DNA of 46,756 nucleotides, from contig CANBWY010000010.1 in assembly GCA_947373245.1 (NCBI GenBank), positions 1 through 46,756 of the forward strand, in the 5' to 3' direction. This DNA is from Comamonadaceae bacterium. GTDB lineage: Bacteria > Pseudomonadota > Gammaproteobacteria > Burkholderiales > Burkholderiaceae_C. How positions within the stretch are numbered: the first letter of the stretch is position 1; every line of letters starts with the position of its first letter. Made by a program: the position numbers and the translations under genes. A model generated the notes under the pieces. That model worked only from the letters and a program-made list of their open reading frames with translations, did not search any database and was not told the origin of the DNA. This document shows, piece by piece, positions 9,448-16,710 of the stretch.

Positions 9448-10128
9448 TCAAACCTCCACGCGCAATCGGTAACCCACACCGCGTACAGACTCAATCGGAG
9501 ATGGCTGCCCACCACTGCCCCGCTCTAGCTTGAGTTTGATGCGACGCACGCACACATCCACCACATTGGTTTCGGGATCAAAGTTAATTTCCCACACGTG
9601 CTTAAGGATCTGCTGCCTAGAAAAAATATGCTCCGGTGAACGCATCAAAAACGCCAACAAACTGAACTCGCGCTGGCTCAGCACAGCCGTCACACCACAC
9701 CACTGCACTTTATGGCTCACCACATCCAAGGTGAGATGGCTCACGCTGATTTGCTGCACTTGCTCGGGCATCTTGCGCTGCATCACGGCTTTGATACGCG
9801 CCACCAACTCTTCCACAAAAAAAGGTTTGGGCAAGTAGTCATCTGCCCCCATCTCAAAACCCATCAAACGGTCAGGCAAATCCACTTTGGCGCTGAGGAT
9901 GATGACCGGCAAGGTGTGCCCCAACGCTCTGACTTGCTGCAAAAGGTCAAACCCATTGAGCTTGGGTAGCATCACATCCAAGATCACCAAATCGTGTTCG
10001 CCAGACAAGGTGGCAGCAAGCCCTTGCTCGCCATCGTCCACATGTGTCACGTCGTAGCCAGCGGCAGACAGTCCTTTGACAACAAACTCGGCGATCTTGG
10101 CCTCGTCTTCAATCAACAAAATTTTCAA
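9448..10128 (-). CDS. OmpR/PhoB-family response regulator
   Basis: A DNA-binding partner of the adjacent kinase. The receiver domain has the acidic pocket EDE, phospho-acceptor D51 in ILDVMLP and the conserved lysine in DDYLPKPF. A C-terminal winged helix follows (LSQREFSLLAFLMRSPEHIFSR ... NVVDVCVRRIKLK, shown here only in part). I chose the TTG at 10128, which has AAGGCGGAG just upstream and gives the usual start LKILLIEDE. An ATG at 10161 with no clear Shine-Dalgarno sequence would add 11 residues. A candidate autoregulatory site lies 72 bases upstream. Confidence 0.93.
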   Translation of the reverse strand: MKILLIEDEAKIAEFVVKGLSAAGYDVTHVDDGEQGLAATLSGEHDLVILDVMLPKLNGFDLLQQVRALGHTLPVIILSAKVDLPDRLMGFEMGADDYLPKPFFVEELVARIKAVMQRKMPEQVQQISVSHLTLDVVSHKVQWCGVTAVLSQREFSLLAFLMRSPEHIFSRQQILKHVWEINFDPETNVVDVCVRRIKLKLERGSGGQPSPIESVRGVGYRLRVEV

Positions 10129-10199
10129 CTTACTCCGCCTTTGTGCTGGATACAACGCCATTCTCAAGGGGTCTGCGTAGATTATTAAAACATCAGAAA

Positions 10200-10216
10200 T
10201 GACATTTTCGTCATAA
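10200..10216 (-). promoter_or_regulatory. Candidate autoregulatory site upstream of the response regulator
   Basis: TGACATTTTCGTCATAA, the third copy of the motif found before the TerB-like gene. The core ATGAC-N6-GTCAT is a perfect inverted repeat. It lies 72-88 bases upstream of the chosen TTG start and is oriented as in the other two sites relative to the gene it precedes. The 223-base gap also holds the ybiB promoter. Confidence 0.55.
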
Positions 10217-10351
10217 ACACCATTAACGATCTCAATGCTTATTAGCAGCGCTTTTGTAGCACCTGCGTGAATTCCATCAGAACGGCAAGCGAAACAAGCA
10301 CCAGATTGGCCTTATAGCTACAGGTTATCTAGCCTGCGAGACAATCCAAGC

Positions 10352-11254
10352 ATGAGCATCAGTCACTACATCAAAGACATAGGCCGCGGACGCGATGGCG
10401 CGCGCGCGCTGACACGCCTGCAAGCCGCAGACTTGATGGGCCTGGTCTTGGATGGCCAAGTGTCTGATTTAGAGCTAGGCGCGTTTTGCATCGCCATGCG
10501 CATCAAAGGCGAAACGCCAGAAGAAATGGCGGGTTTTCTTGACGCCGCGCACCAACGCTTGCAACCCATCAGCGCCCTCGGCCCCGTCGTGGTTCTGCCC
10601 AGCTACAACGGGGCACGCAAGCTGCCTGTGCTCACCCCCTTATTGGCACACCTGCTCGCTCGCGAGGGTTTGGCGGTGGTTCTACATGGCACGGCGACAG
10701 AATCCGGCCGCATCACCAGTCAAGAAGTACTGCACGCCATGGGCGTAGAAGCCCTCACACAATCGCGCGCTGTGAAAGCGAGCGAGGTGGTGTTTGCGCC
10801 CACCGAGGTGCTGTGTGCGGGCTTGAAACGCTTGCTCGATGTGCGCCGCGTGGTCGGTTTGCGCAACCCAGCGCACAGTTTAGTGAAATTGATAAACCCC
10901 ACCTCGGCAGCCGATGCTTTGCTGGTCAGCAGCTACACCCACCCCGAATATGCCTTGTCAATGGCAGCGACGTTTGAACTGACAGGCGCACGCGCCCTGC
11001 TGCTGCGGGGCACCGAAGGCGAAGTGGTGGCGGATGCACGCCGCACGCCTCAGATGGATGCCTTTGTGCACGGCACACGAACCCGCTTGGTCGAAGCACA
11101 GACAGGCTCACTCATCCAATTGCCAGAGCTGCCCACCGACATTGATGCGGCCAGCACCGCACGCTACGCACAAGCCGTGCTCCAAGGTGAATTGCCCGTA
11201 CCCGCCCCTCTGGCCAAACAAGTACAGGCTGTGTTGCAGGCCCTCGCACTCTAA
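10352..11254 (+). CDS. ybiB: YbiB/TrpD2-like nucleic-acid-binding protein
   Basis: A 300-residue homologue of anthranilate phosphoribosyltransferase. The N-terminal helical domain (LQAADLMGLVLDGQVSDLELGAF) and alpha/beta core have the TrpD fold. However, the PRPP-binding GTGGD motif is replaced (HGTATESGRITSQE), and the residues needed for tryptophan synthesis are missing. Such TrpD2 proteins bind DNA or RNA in E. coli (YbiB) and are not trp enzymes. The stop is 3 bases before cobA, so they form an operon. GACAAT-N6-ATG at the start could be a -10 giving a leaderless mRNA. Confidence 0.85.
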   Translation: MSISHYIKDIGRGRDGARALTRLQAADLMGLVLDGQVSDLELGAFCIAMRIKGETPEEMAGFLDAAHQRLQPISALGPVVVLPSYNGARKLPVLTPLLAHLLAREGLAVVLHGTATESGRITSQEVLHAMGVEALTQSRAVKASEVVFAPTEVLCAGLKRLLDVRRVVGLRNPAHSLVKLINPTSAADALLVSSYTHPEYALSMAATFELTGARALLLRGTEGEVVADARRTPQMDAFVHGTRTRLVEAQTGSLIQLPELPTDIDAASTARYAQAVLQGELPVPAPLAKQVQAVLQALAL

Positions 11255-11257
11255 AAC

Positions 11258-12046
11258 ATGCCACACACACACCTCACACAAGCACACGTCACCTTGGTCG
11301 GCGCAGGCCCGGGCGATCCGGAATTGTTGACACTCAAAGCCGTCAAAGCCATTGCCTCAGCCACTGTATTGTTGGTGGACGACTTGGTGAGCGACGCCAT
11401 CATCGCCCATGCTTCACCAACAGCGCGCATCATCCAAGTGGGCAAGCGCGGTGGCTGCAAATCCACCCCGCAAGCGTTCATTGAGAAACTCATGGCGCAA
11501 GAAGCGCTGGCCGGCGAAACCGTGGTGCGCCTCAAAGGCGGCGACCCCTTCATCTTTGGTCGTGGCGGTGAAGAGGTGGAAAACCTGCAAGCCCAAGGCA
11601 TTGCGGTGACGGTTGTCAACGGCATCACCTCTGGACTCGCAGGCGTGACATCTTTAGGCATTCCCCTCACCCATCGCGAACACGCGCATGGCGTGGTGTT
11701 CATCACCGGTCACGCCAAACAAGGCGCAGCCGACAGTGTGGACTGGGCGGCACTGGGTCAAACCGCGCAACAAGCCAAACTCACCTTAGTCATTTACATG
11801 GGCGTGAGCGGCGCGGCGCATTTACAAAATGCGCTGCTACAAAGCATGCGTGCGAGCACACCCGTGGCGGTGATTCACCAAATAAGCCTGCCGACGCAGC
11901 GCCATGTGCTGTGTGCGTTGCAACATTTGCACGACACCCTGGTTCGCGAGGAATTGGCTAGTCCGTCGGTCATCGTGGTGGGTGATGTGTTCAAGGGGTT
12001 GTTGGCGATACAAAACGCAACGTCGCTTCAAGTAGCGGTGGGCTGA
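11258..12046 (+). CDS. cobA: Uroporphyrinogen-III C-methyltransferase
   Basis: SAM-dependent methyltransferase that converts uroporphyrinogen III to precorrin-2, the branch point to siroheme and cobalamin. The 262-residue protein shows the family's VGAGPGDPELLTLKA at the N-terminus, then VGKRGG and RLKGGDPFIFGRGGEE. The VVNGITSGLAGVTSLGIPLTHR-type segment follows (quoted in part). It is single-domain, lacking the CysG dehydrogenase/chelatase half. Neighbours give no cobalamin genes, so a siroheme role (sulfite or nitrite reductase cofactor) is as likely as B12. Confidence 0.95.
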   Translation: MPHTHLTQAHVTLVGAGPGDPELLTLKAVKAIASATVLLVDDLVSDAIIAHASPTARIIQVGKRGGCKSTPQAFIEKLMAQEALAGETVVRLKGGDPFIFGRGGEEVENLQAQGIAVTVVNGITSGLAGVTSLGIPLTHREHAHGVVFITGHAKQGAADSVDWAALGQTAQQAKLTLVIYMGVSGAAHLQNALLQSMRASTPVAVIHQISLPTQRHVLCALQHLHDTLVREELASPSVIVVGDVFKGLLAIQNATSLQVAVG

Positions 12047-12106
12047 AACTGGCCAAACCTTAGCTCAGGAACTTTCTGCGAACACGCTATCAAAGCATGC
12101 TCCAAC

Positions 12107-12112
12107 TAAAAT
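12107..12112 (+). promoter_or_regulatory. Candidate -10 element with ATG at the expected transcription start
   Basis: TAAAAT is followed by exactly six bases and then the ATG of the flavoprotein gene at 12119. A transcript starting at the usual distance would begin at or next to the ATG (leaderless). No Shine-Dalgarno sequence is present. The -35 is weak. Confidence 0.4.
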
Positions 12113-12118
12113 TGCCGC

Positions 12119-13369
12119 ATGAAAACCTTTGACGTTGTGATTGTGGGTGCCGGTGCTGCCGGGTTGTTTTGTGCAGGCGTCGCCGCACAACAAGGTTTGC
12201 AAGTGCTGGTGCTGGACCACAGCGAGAAAGTAGCCGAGAAAATTCGCATCTCAGGCGGCGGCCGCAGCAACTTCACCAACCGCGAGCTCGATGTGCGCGC
12301 ACCGCACAAACACTTTTTGGGTGAGAACCCGCAGTTTTGCCGCAGCGCCCTATCGCGCTACACGCCAAAAGACTTTGTGGCGCTCATGCAAAAACACCAC
12401 ATCCCATTTCACGAAAAGCACAAAGGCCAGCTGTTTTGCGACCGCTCTGCCGAAGACTTGATTCAAATGTTGCTGGCTGAATGCAATGGATCAGCCAGTG
12501 GCGGCAGCGTGACCCGCTGGCAGCCTTGCAGCCTCAAAGGCATTCGGTACTCAGATGCGGTCCCCGAGGCGCAGCACTATGAGGTGGACACTGGCCAAGG
12601 CACAGTACACGCAGCGGCAGTTGTGGTCGCGACCGGTGGTTTGTCCATTCCTAAAATTGGCGCGACCGACATTGGCTACCGACTGGCCAAGCAATTCAAC
12701 TTGCGCGTAGTAGAGCCGCGTCCGGGCTTGGTACCTCTCACCTTTGACGACAAAGCTTGGGCGCCTTATGCGCAGCTGTCGGGACTCTCGCTGCCTGTGC
12801 GCATTGAGACAGGCACCAAGAAAAACCTACAAAGCTTTGACGAAGATTTGCTCTTCACCCACCGCGGATTGTCTGGCCCGGGTGTGCTGCAAATCTCTAG
12901 CTACTGGCAAGCAGGTACGGACCTGCGCATCAACCTCGCCCCCGAGATCGACCTGCAAGAGGCGTTGATGGCGGCCAAACAGCAGTCCAAAAAGCGCATC
13001 GCCAACGAATTGAACACTTGGGTGCCCTCGCGCTTGGCCGACACCTGGGCCAGCCAAGACCCCGCGTGGCAACGCCCCGTGATGGAAGCCAGCGACAAAG
13101 CCCTGAGCCTTTTGGCACAGCGCCTCAGCGCTTGGCCGCTCACCCCCACCGGCACCGAGGGCTACAAAAAGGCGGAAGTCACCGTGGGCGGCGTGGACAC
13201 GCGTGATTTGTCGCAGCAAACCATGGAATCCAAGCAACCGGGCCTGTATTTCATTGGCGAAGTGGTGGACATCACGGGCTGGCTGGGGGGCTACAACTTC
13301 CAGTGGGCATGGGCTAGCGGCCATGCATGCGCAAAAGCCTTGGGTGCGCGTTTGAAACCGGCGGTTTAG
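12119..13369 (+). CDS. BaiN/HI0933-family FAD-dependent oxidoreductase
   Basis: A 416-residue flavoprotein of the YhiN/HI0933/BaiN family. It begins with the dinucleotide motif [15 protein letters not shown]. The family signature [14 protein letters not shown] is at about residues 41-54, and the C-terminal FAD contact is [20 protein letters not shown]. The middle insertion (about 190-340) is the family's substrate domain. Substrates of these proteins in proteobacteria are largely uncharacterised; the bile-acid activity of clostridial BaiN should not be transferred. The last bases overlap the rpsU promoter. Confidence 0.9.
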   Translation: MKTFDVVIVGAGAAGLFCAGVAAQQGLQVLVLDHSEKVAEKIRISGGGRSNFTNRELDVRAPHKHFLGENPQFCRSALSRYTPKDFVALMQKHHIPFHEKHKGQLFCDRSAEDLIQMLLAECNGSASGGSVTRWQPCSLKGIRYSDAVPEAQHYEVDTGQGTVHAAAVVVATGGLSIPKIGATDIGYRLAKQFNLRVVEPRPGLVPLTFDDKAWAPYAQLSGLSLPVRIETGTKKNLQSFDEDLLFTHRGLSGPGVLQISSYWQAGTDLRINLAPEIDLQEALMAAKQQSKKRIANELNTWVPSRLADTWASQDPAWQRPVMEASDKALSLLAQRLSAWPLTPTGTEGYKKAEVTVGGVDTRDLSQQTMESKQPGLYFIGEVVDITGWLGGYNFQWAWASGHACAKALGARLKPAV

Positions 13370-13379
13370 TCGCTATAAT
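13352..13379 (+). promoter_or_regulatory. rpsU sigma-70 promoter
   Basis: TTGAAA (13352-13357), a 16-base spacer, then TATAAT (13374-13379). The -35 lies inside the end of the flavoprotein gene. It implies a leader of about 120 bases before rpsU. Confidence 0.75.
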
Positions 13380-13399
13380 TTTGGTCTTTGCTGGCAAAC

Positions 13400-13430
13400 C
13401 CCCAACGGCCTGATCAACTTAATGTTGGGG
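13400..13430 (+). other. Stem-loop in the long rpsU leader
   Basis: CCCCAAC (13400-13406) pairs with GTTGGGG (13424-13430) around a 17-base loop. It falls shortly after the predicted transcription start, in a leader of about 120 bases. It may be part of a regulatory leader for S21, but there is no direct evidence. Confidence 0.35.
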
Positions 13431-13505
13431 AACACCGCAGGCATGGCGCTCAGGCACGATCTTCCTTGGCACCCTCTGACTGCAAAATATTTGGAAACTT
13501 TGGTA

Positions 13506-13718
13506 ATGACCACCATCCGTGTAAAAGAAAACGAACCGTTTGACGTAGCCCTGCGTCGCTTCAAGCGCACCATTGAAAAATTGGGTCTGTTGACCGACTT
13601 GCGCGCTCGCGAGTTCTACGAGAAGCCAACGGCTGAACGCAAACGCAAAAAAGCAGCAGCCGTGAAACGCAACTACAAGCGCATCCGCAGCATGCAGTTG
13701 CCCAAGAAGCTGTACTAA
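13506..13718 (+). CDS. rpsU: 30S ribosomal protein S21
   Basis: A 70-residue, highly basic small-subunit protein involved in initiation on the mRNA. It starts [19 protein letters not shown] and ends with the typical basic stretch [13 protein letters not shown]. An in-frame extension back to 13422 is rejected because the ATG at 13506 gives the exact family length and start. The Shine-Dalgarno sequence is weak (TTTGG). It is followed by a strong terminator and then yqeY. The dnaG and rpoD genes that usually follow are absent here. Confidence 0.97.
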   Translation: MTTIRVKENEPFDVALRRFKRTIEKLGLLTDLRAREFYEKPTAERKRKKAAAVKRNYKRIRSMQLPKKLY

Positions 13719-13733
13719 GCAGCCTCTGCCCTC

Positions 13734-13772
13734 AAAAAAGCTCGCTAGGGACGCCTCAGCGGGCTTTTTTTT
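13734..13772 (+). terminator. Rho-independent terminator after rpsU
   Basis: AAAAAAGCTCGCT (13734-13746) and AGCGGGCTTTTTT (13758-13770) pair with one G-U, with an 11-base loop, followed by an uninterrupted T-run. It lies 15 bases after the rpsU stop and would insulate or attenuate yqeY. Confidence 0.9.
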
Positions 13773-13808
13773 CGAACAACTTTTCACACAGCGATTCAGG
13801 AGCACACC

Positions 13809-14255
13809 ATGAGCCTCAAAGCACACATCACCGAAGACATGAAAACCGCCATGCGCGCCAAAGACAGCGTGCGCTTGGGCACCATCCGCTTGCTGCAAGC
13901 CGCGATGAAACAAAAAGAAGTCGACGAACGCGTGGAGTTGGACGACGCCATGGTGATCGCCATCGTCGACAAACTCATCAAGCAACGCAAAGACTCGGTG
14001 GCGGCTTACCTATCCGCACAACGCCAAGATTTGGCCGATGTGGAGAGCGCAGAAATCAAAGTGCTGGAGGTGTACTTGCCTCAGCGTTTGAGCGCAGAAG
14101 AAATCACGGCCGCTGTCAAAGCCATCGTGGCTGAAGTCGGTGCAGCGGGTCCTGGCGACATGGGCAAAGTCATGGGCGCTGTGAAAGCGCAATTGGCTGG
14201 CAAAGCCGATATGGGTTTGGTGTCTGCTGCCGTAAAAGCCGCACTCGCAGGCTAA
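13809..14255 (+). CDS. GatB/YqeY domain protein
   Basis: A 148-residue protein of the YqeY family, related to the tRNA-binding tail of GatB. It opens MSLKAHITEDMKTAMRAKD and contains RLGTIRLLQAAMKQKEVDER and VYLPQRLS. The C-terminal helical domain carries GPGDMGKVMGAVKAQLAGKAD, typical of the family (quoted from its conserved core). The biochemical role is not settled. AGGAG lies 9 bases before the ATG. It follows rpsU as in other proteobacteria but is then followed by a convergent outer-membrane protein gene. Confidence 0.93.
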   Translation: MSLKAHITEDMKTAMRAKDSVRLGTIRLLQAAMKQKEVDERVELDDAMVIAIVDKLIKQRKDSVAAYLSAQRQDLADVESAEIKVLEVYLPQRLSAEEITAAVKAIVAEVGAAGPGDMGKVMGAVKAQLAGKADMGLVSAAVKAALAG

Positions 14256-14263
14256 TTCAGGCG

Positions 14264-15049
14264 TCAGTGAAAGCGTCTGTTCAACACCAAGGCAGACATG
14301 GCCTGCGATTTTTGGTTGAGCAAGGGGCTGCCCATCAACATTCCACTGGCCGTTGAGGTGCCATAGGCCGCGATCAAATCTGTATCGCGGTCCACCTCAA
14401 TGGCCAAGCCTATTTGGGCATTGGCATACAAGGTGCCCGCGCTACGCGGCGTGAACACGCTGTAGCCTGAGGTAGCCCGCTGGCTGGGCGTCACGCCGTA
14501 ATACTGCTGCACATAACTTTGGCTCGCCCAGTAGCGAGACACATCCACAAACCCATTCACACGGCCCATCACCGGAAAGCCAATCGTGGCACCCCACTGT
14601 GCGAGCGTGCCGCTGGCGGATTGCCATGAACTGCCCACGTTGCCGTACAAAGTGACGGCATCTTGGATGGGCTGCCATTCGCCCCAGACGTAACTCATGG
14701 CGGAACCCGCGACGCGGCCCATGCCTGCGTAGCGCGGGTCAGCCTTTTCTTGGCGGCCCATCATGTAATTGACGGAAACCCCGGCCTTCAGCTGCTCATC
14801 ACGCACCAGCCACACACCGACGCCGTTTTGTACGCTGGCAAAGCCTTTGGATGTTTCATAAGTGATGTTCAGCGTCGGGTCACTCTTGTAAGTCACTAAC
14901 ACGCCATGCAGCAATGATTGACTGGTGCGACTCATACCCGCGGTGACTTCCAACTTGTCTGGCATACCCTCCCCTTCGGCTGCGTAAGCAGACAAAGGGC
15001 ACAGAAGCAGGAGAGACCAAAAGAGACGAGGCATGTGCTTAAGCGTCAT
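14264..15049 (-). CDS. MipA/OmpV family outer-membrane protein
   Basis: About 261 residues. A signal peptide (PRLFWSLLLLCPLSAYA) is followed by alternating amphipathic strands ending in an aromatic-rich, phenylalanine-containing C-terminus (LNRRFH), as expected of a small beta-barrel. The pattern of the strands and the conserved tail (SALVLNRRF) fit MipA/OmpV. Family members are scaffolds for murein enzymes or osmotic/antimicrobial-responsive barrels. Start options are the ATG at 15049, which overlaps the upstream gene by 11 bases, or the ATG at 15034, which starts at the signal peptide. Neither has a clear Shine-Dalgarno sequence. It is probably cotranscribed with the sensor-like gene. Confidence 0.8.
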   Translation of the reverse strand: MTLKHMPRLFWSLLLLCPLSAYAAEGEGMPDKLEVTAGMSRTSQSLLHGVLVTYKSDPTLNITYETSKGFASVQNGVGVWLVRDEQLKAGVSVNYMMGRQEKADPRYAGMGRVAGSAMSYVWGEWQPIQDAVTLYGNVGSSWQSASGTLAQWGATIGFPVMGRVNGFVDVSRYWASQSYVQQYYGVTPSQRATSGYSVFTPRSAGTLYANAQIGLAIEVDRDTDLIAAYGTSTASGMLMGSPLLNQKSQAMSALVLNRRFH

Positions 15050-15830
15050 TTGCAAGACGCAAAATTTTCAAGGGCTTGCCGAGAAAGGTAAACGACTCCA
15101 GTTGAACCCGGTGTGGGGTGGCATCCGCGTCAGCAATAAAGCGCAGCGTAAAAACAGATGCGCTGTTAGAACGCACCACAGGCTTCGCCAATTGGACGAG
15201 CAAAAAAGCTAAATCATCCGGATGGACAAAGGTTTGCCACTCTTCTTGCTTTAGCGACGTGTGACCGTTTTTCGCCAGCGCAAAAAACAGGGGCTCTAAC
15301 TTGACACTCGCCCCACCAAATTGGAGCAAGATGAGATCGTCAAATGACGTCAACATCTCTTCAAGAATCGTCCAAGCTTCGTTGCTTTTTTTCGAAAAAT
15401 AAAGTCGATCATTTTCACGTTGCAGTGAAATTTTGTGACGTGACGCCATGATTTTTAAAACCATTTGTCGCGCATAAATCGTTCGTTGTAACTTCTCGAT
15501 GATGAAAATAGAGATCAACGTCACCGAGGCAAAATTGACAAACTGAATCACATCCGTCACCGCCGCAGGACCGAGTGTGAAATAGGGTTTGACAAAGAAA
15601 AAACTACCCGTCAAAGCGCTGATCCACGTTGCCACCAGCGCCAGTTTGTAACCATAGAGGTAGGCGATGAAGAGGCATGCTACGATGAAAAAGTGAAATG
15701 GCGCATAAGGCTCAATCAGCGACTGCAAGGCATCGCGAACGATGAATGCGCTGAACAAAAGCGCAGCACTACCGAGCACTGCCGAGCGCCATGAATACTT
15801 CACCCACGATTTGGAATTTTGAATACGCAT
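15039..15830 (-). CDS. Membrane sensor-like protein with a DUF4118-type domain and PAS-like tail, no kinase
   Basis: 263 residues. Four hydrophobic segments (about 17-35, 43-60, 62-80, 93-112) include FFFVKPYFTLGPAAVTD, which resembles the four-helix DUF4118 membrane domain of KdpD-type sensors. A coiled linker (RHKISLQRENDRLYFSKKS) leads to a PAS-like domain (about 150-258, containing VHPDDLAFLLVQL). No histidine kinase, GGDEF, EAL or DNA-binding domain follows, so the protein is a sensor without a visible output. It ends inside the MipA-like gene start. Its ATG (15830-15828) overlaps the ATG of the divergent esterase. Confidence 0.7.
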   Translation of the reverse strand: MRIQNSKSWVKYSWRSAVLGSAALLFSAFIVRDALQSLIEPYAPFHFFIVACLFIAYLYGYKLALVATWISALTGSFFFVKPYFTLGPAAVTDVIQFVNFASVTLISIFIIEKLQRTIYARQMVLKIMASRHKISLQRENDRLYFSKKSNEAWTILEEMLTSFDDLILLQFGGASVKLEPLFFALAKNGHTSLKQEEWQTFVHPDDLAFLLVQLAKPVVRSNSASVFTLRFIADADATPHRVQLESFTFLGKPLKILRLANDA

Positions 15831-16710
15831 GAATCAATCTATAAAGCCACAACAAGACATTGACCTCGTGGGCGGGGAACATTGCGTCTTGATGTTACAT
15901 GGGCTGGGTGCCAGTCCCCTAGAACTGTCTAGGCTTGCCAAAGATTTGCACTTGGCCGGATTCTCTGTTTTTGTGCCCAATATTCCTCACTATGCGTTCG
16001 GAACCGAGTGCGGCGACTGGGAAGACTGGTTACAACACGCCCAGCAGTACCTGTGGGATTTGCGCTTGCAGTACACCACCGTCTCCGTGGTTGGCCTGTC
16101 CATGGGTGCCACCTTGGCCATGGCCTTGGCGCAACGAGAGCACATCACCAGCATGGTGCTGCTCTCCACCGCACTGGCCTACGACGGCTGGGCCATTCCT
16201 TGGTATAGCTTTTTGCTCAACTTTGCGAGCTGGCTGCCTTTTGCCAACCGTTACCGTTATGCCGAGGCAGAACCTTTCGGCGTAAAAAATCCTGAGATGC
16301 GCGCCATGATCAAACGTGCCATGCAAACCAACCACATTTCAGAATCGGGGGCTGATTACTTGCCCTTTAAATACGTGTCTGAGGGGCGCGCCCTCATCAA
16401 AGAAACGCGGAAAAAAGTGGGCTTGATCGATTGCCCCACGTTGTTCATCCACGCAGCCGATGACGAAACCGTGCACATGCGCAATGCCGAATGGGCGTAC
16501 GACCGCATCCGTTCTGCCAACAAAGAGATCATCTACCTTGGCGACAGTTATCACATGATCACCGTCGACAACGAGCGTGAAACCGTGAACCAAGAAACCG
16601 TTCGCTTTCTAGAGAAGGCGGTGAACGACGCATTAGACGTCCCCGCGTTTGACGTGGCCTCGATTCAATCGCCTGAGCTTAGACGCCTGTTACGCAGCAA
16701 GCGGACTTAA
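15829..16710 (+). CDS. Alpha/beta hydrolase, carboxylesterase-like
   Basis: A 293-residue serine hydrolase. It has the oxyanion motif HGLGASP, the nucleophile elbow GLSMG with S91, an acid residue in HAADDET (D211 or D212) and H242 in DSYHMIT. The cap region between about 120 and 190 is aromatic (WAIPWYSFLL). It resembles Est30-type carboxylesterases and monoacylglycerol lipases; the substrate is unknown. Its ATG begins at 15829 and shares AT with the ATG of the opposite-strand sensor gene. No alternative start lies nearby before the conserved HGLG, and no clear Shine-Dalgarno sequence is seen. Confidence 0.85.
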   Translation: MNQSIKPQQDIDLVGGEHCVLMLHGLGASPLELSRLAKDLHLAGFSVFVPNIPHYAFGTECGDWEDWLQHAQQYLWDLRLQYTTVSVVGLSMGATLAMALAQREHITSMVLLSTALAYDGWAIPWYSFLLNFASWLPFANRYRYAEAEPFGVKNPEMRAMIKRAMQTNHISESGADYLPFKYVSEGRALIKETRKKVGLIDCPTLFIHAADDETVHMRNAEWAYDRIRSANKEIIYLGDSYHMITVDNERETVNQETVRFLEKAVNDALDVPAFDVASIQSPELRRLLRSKRT

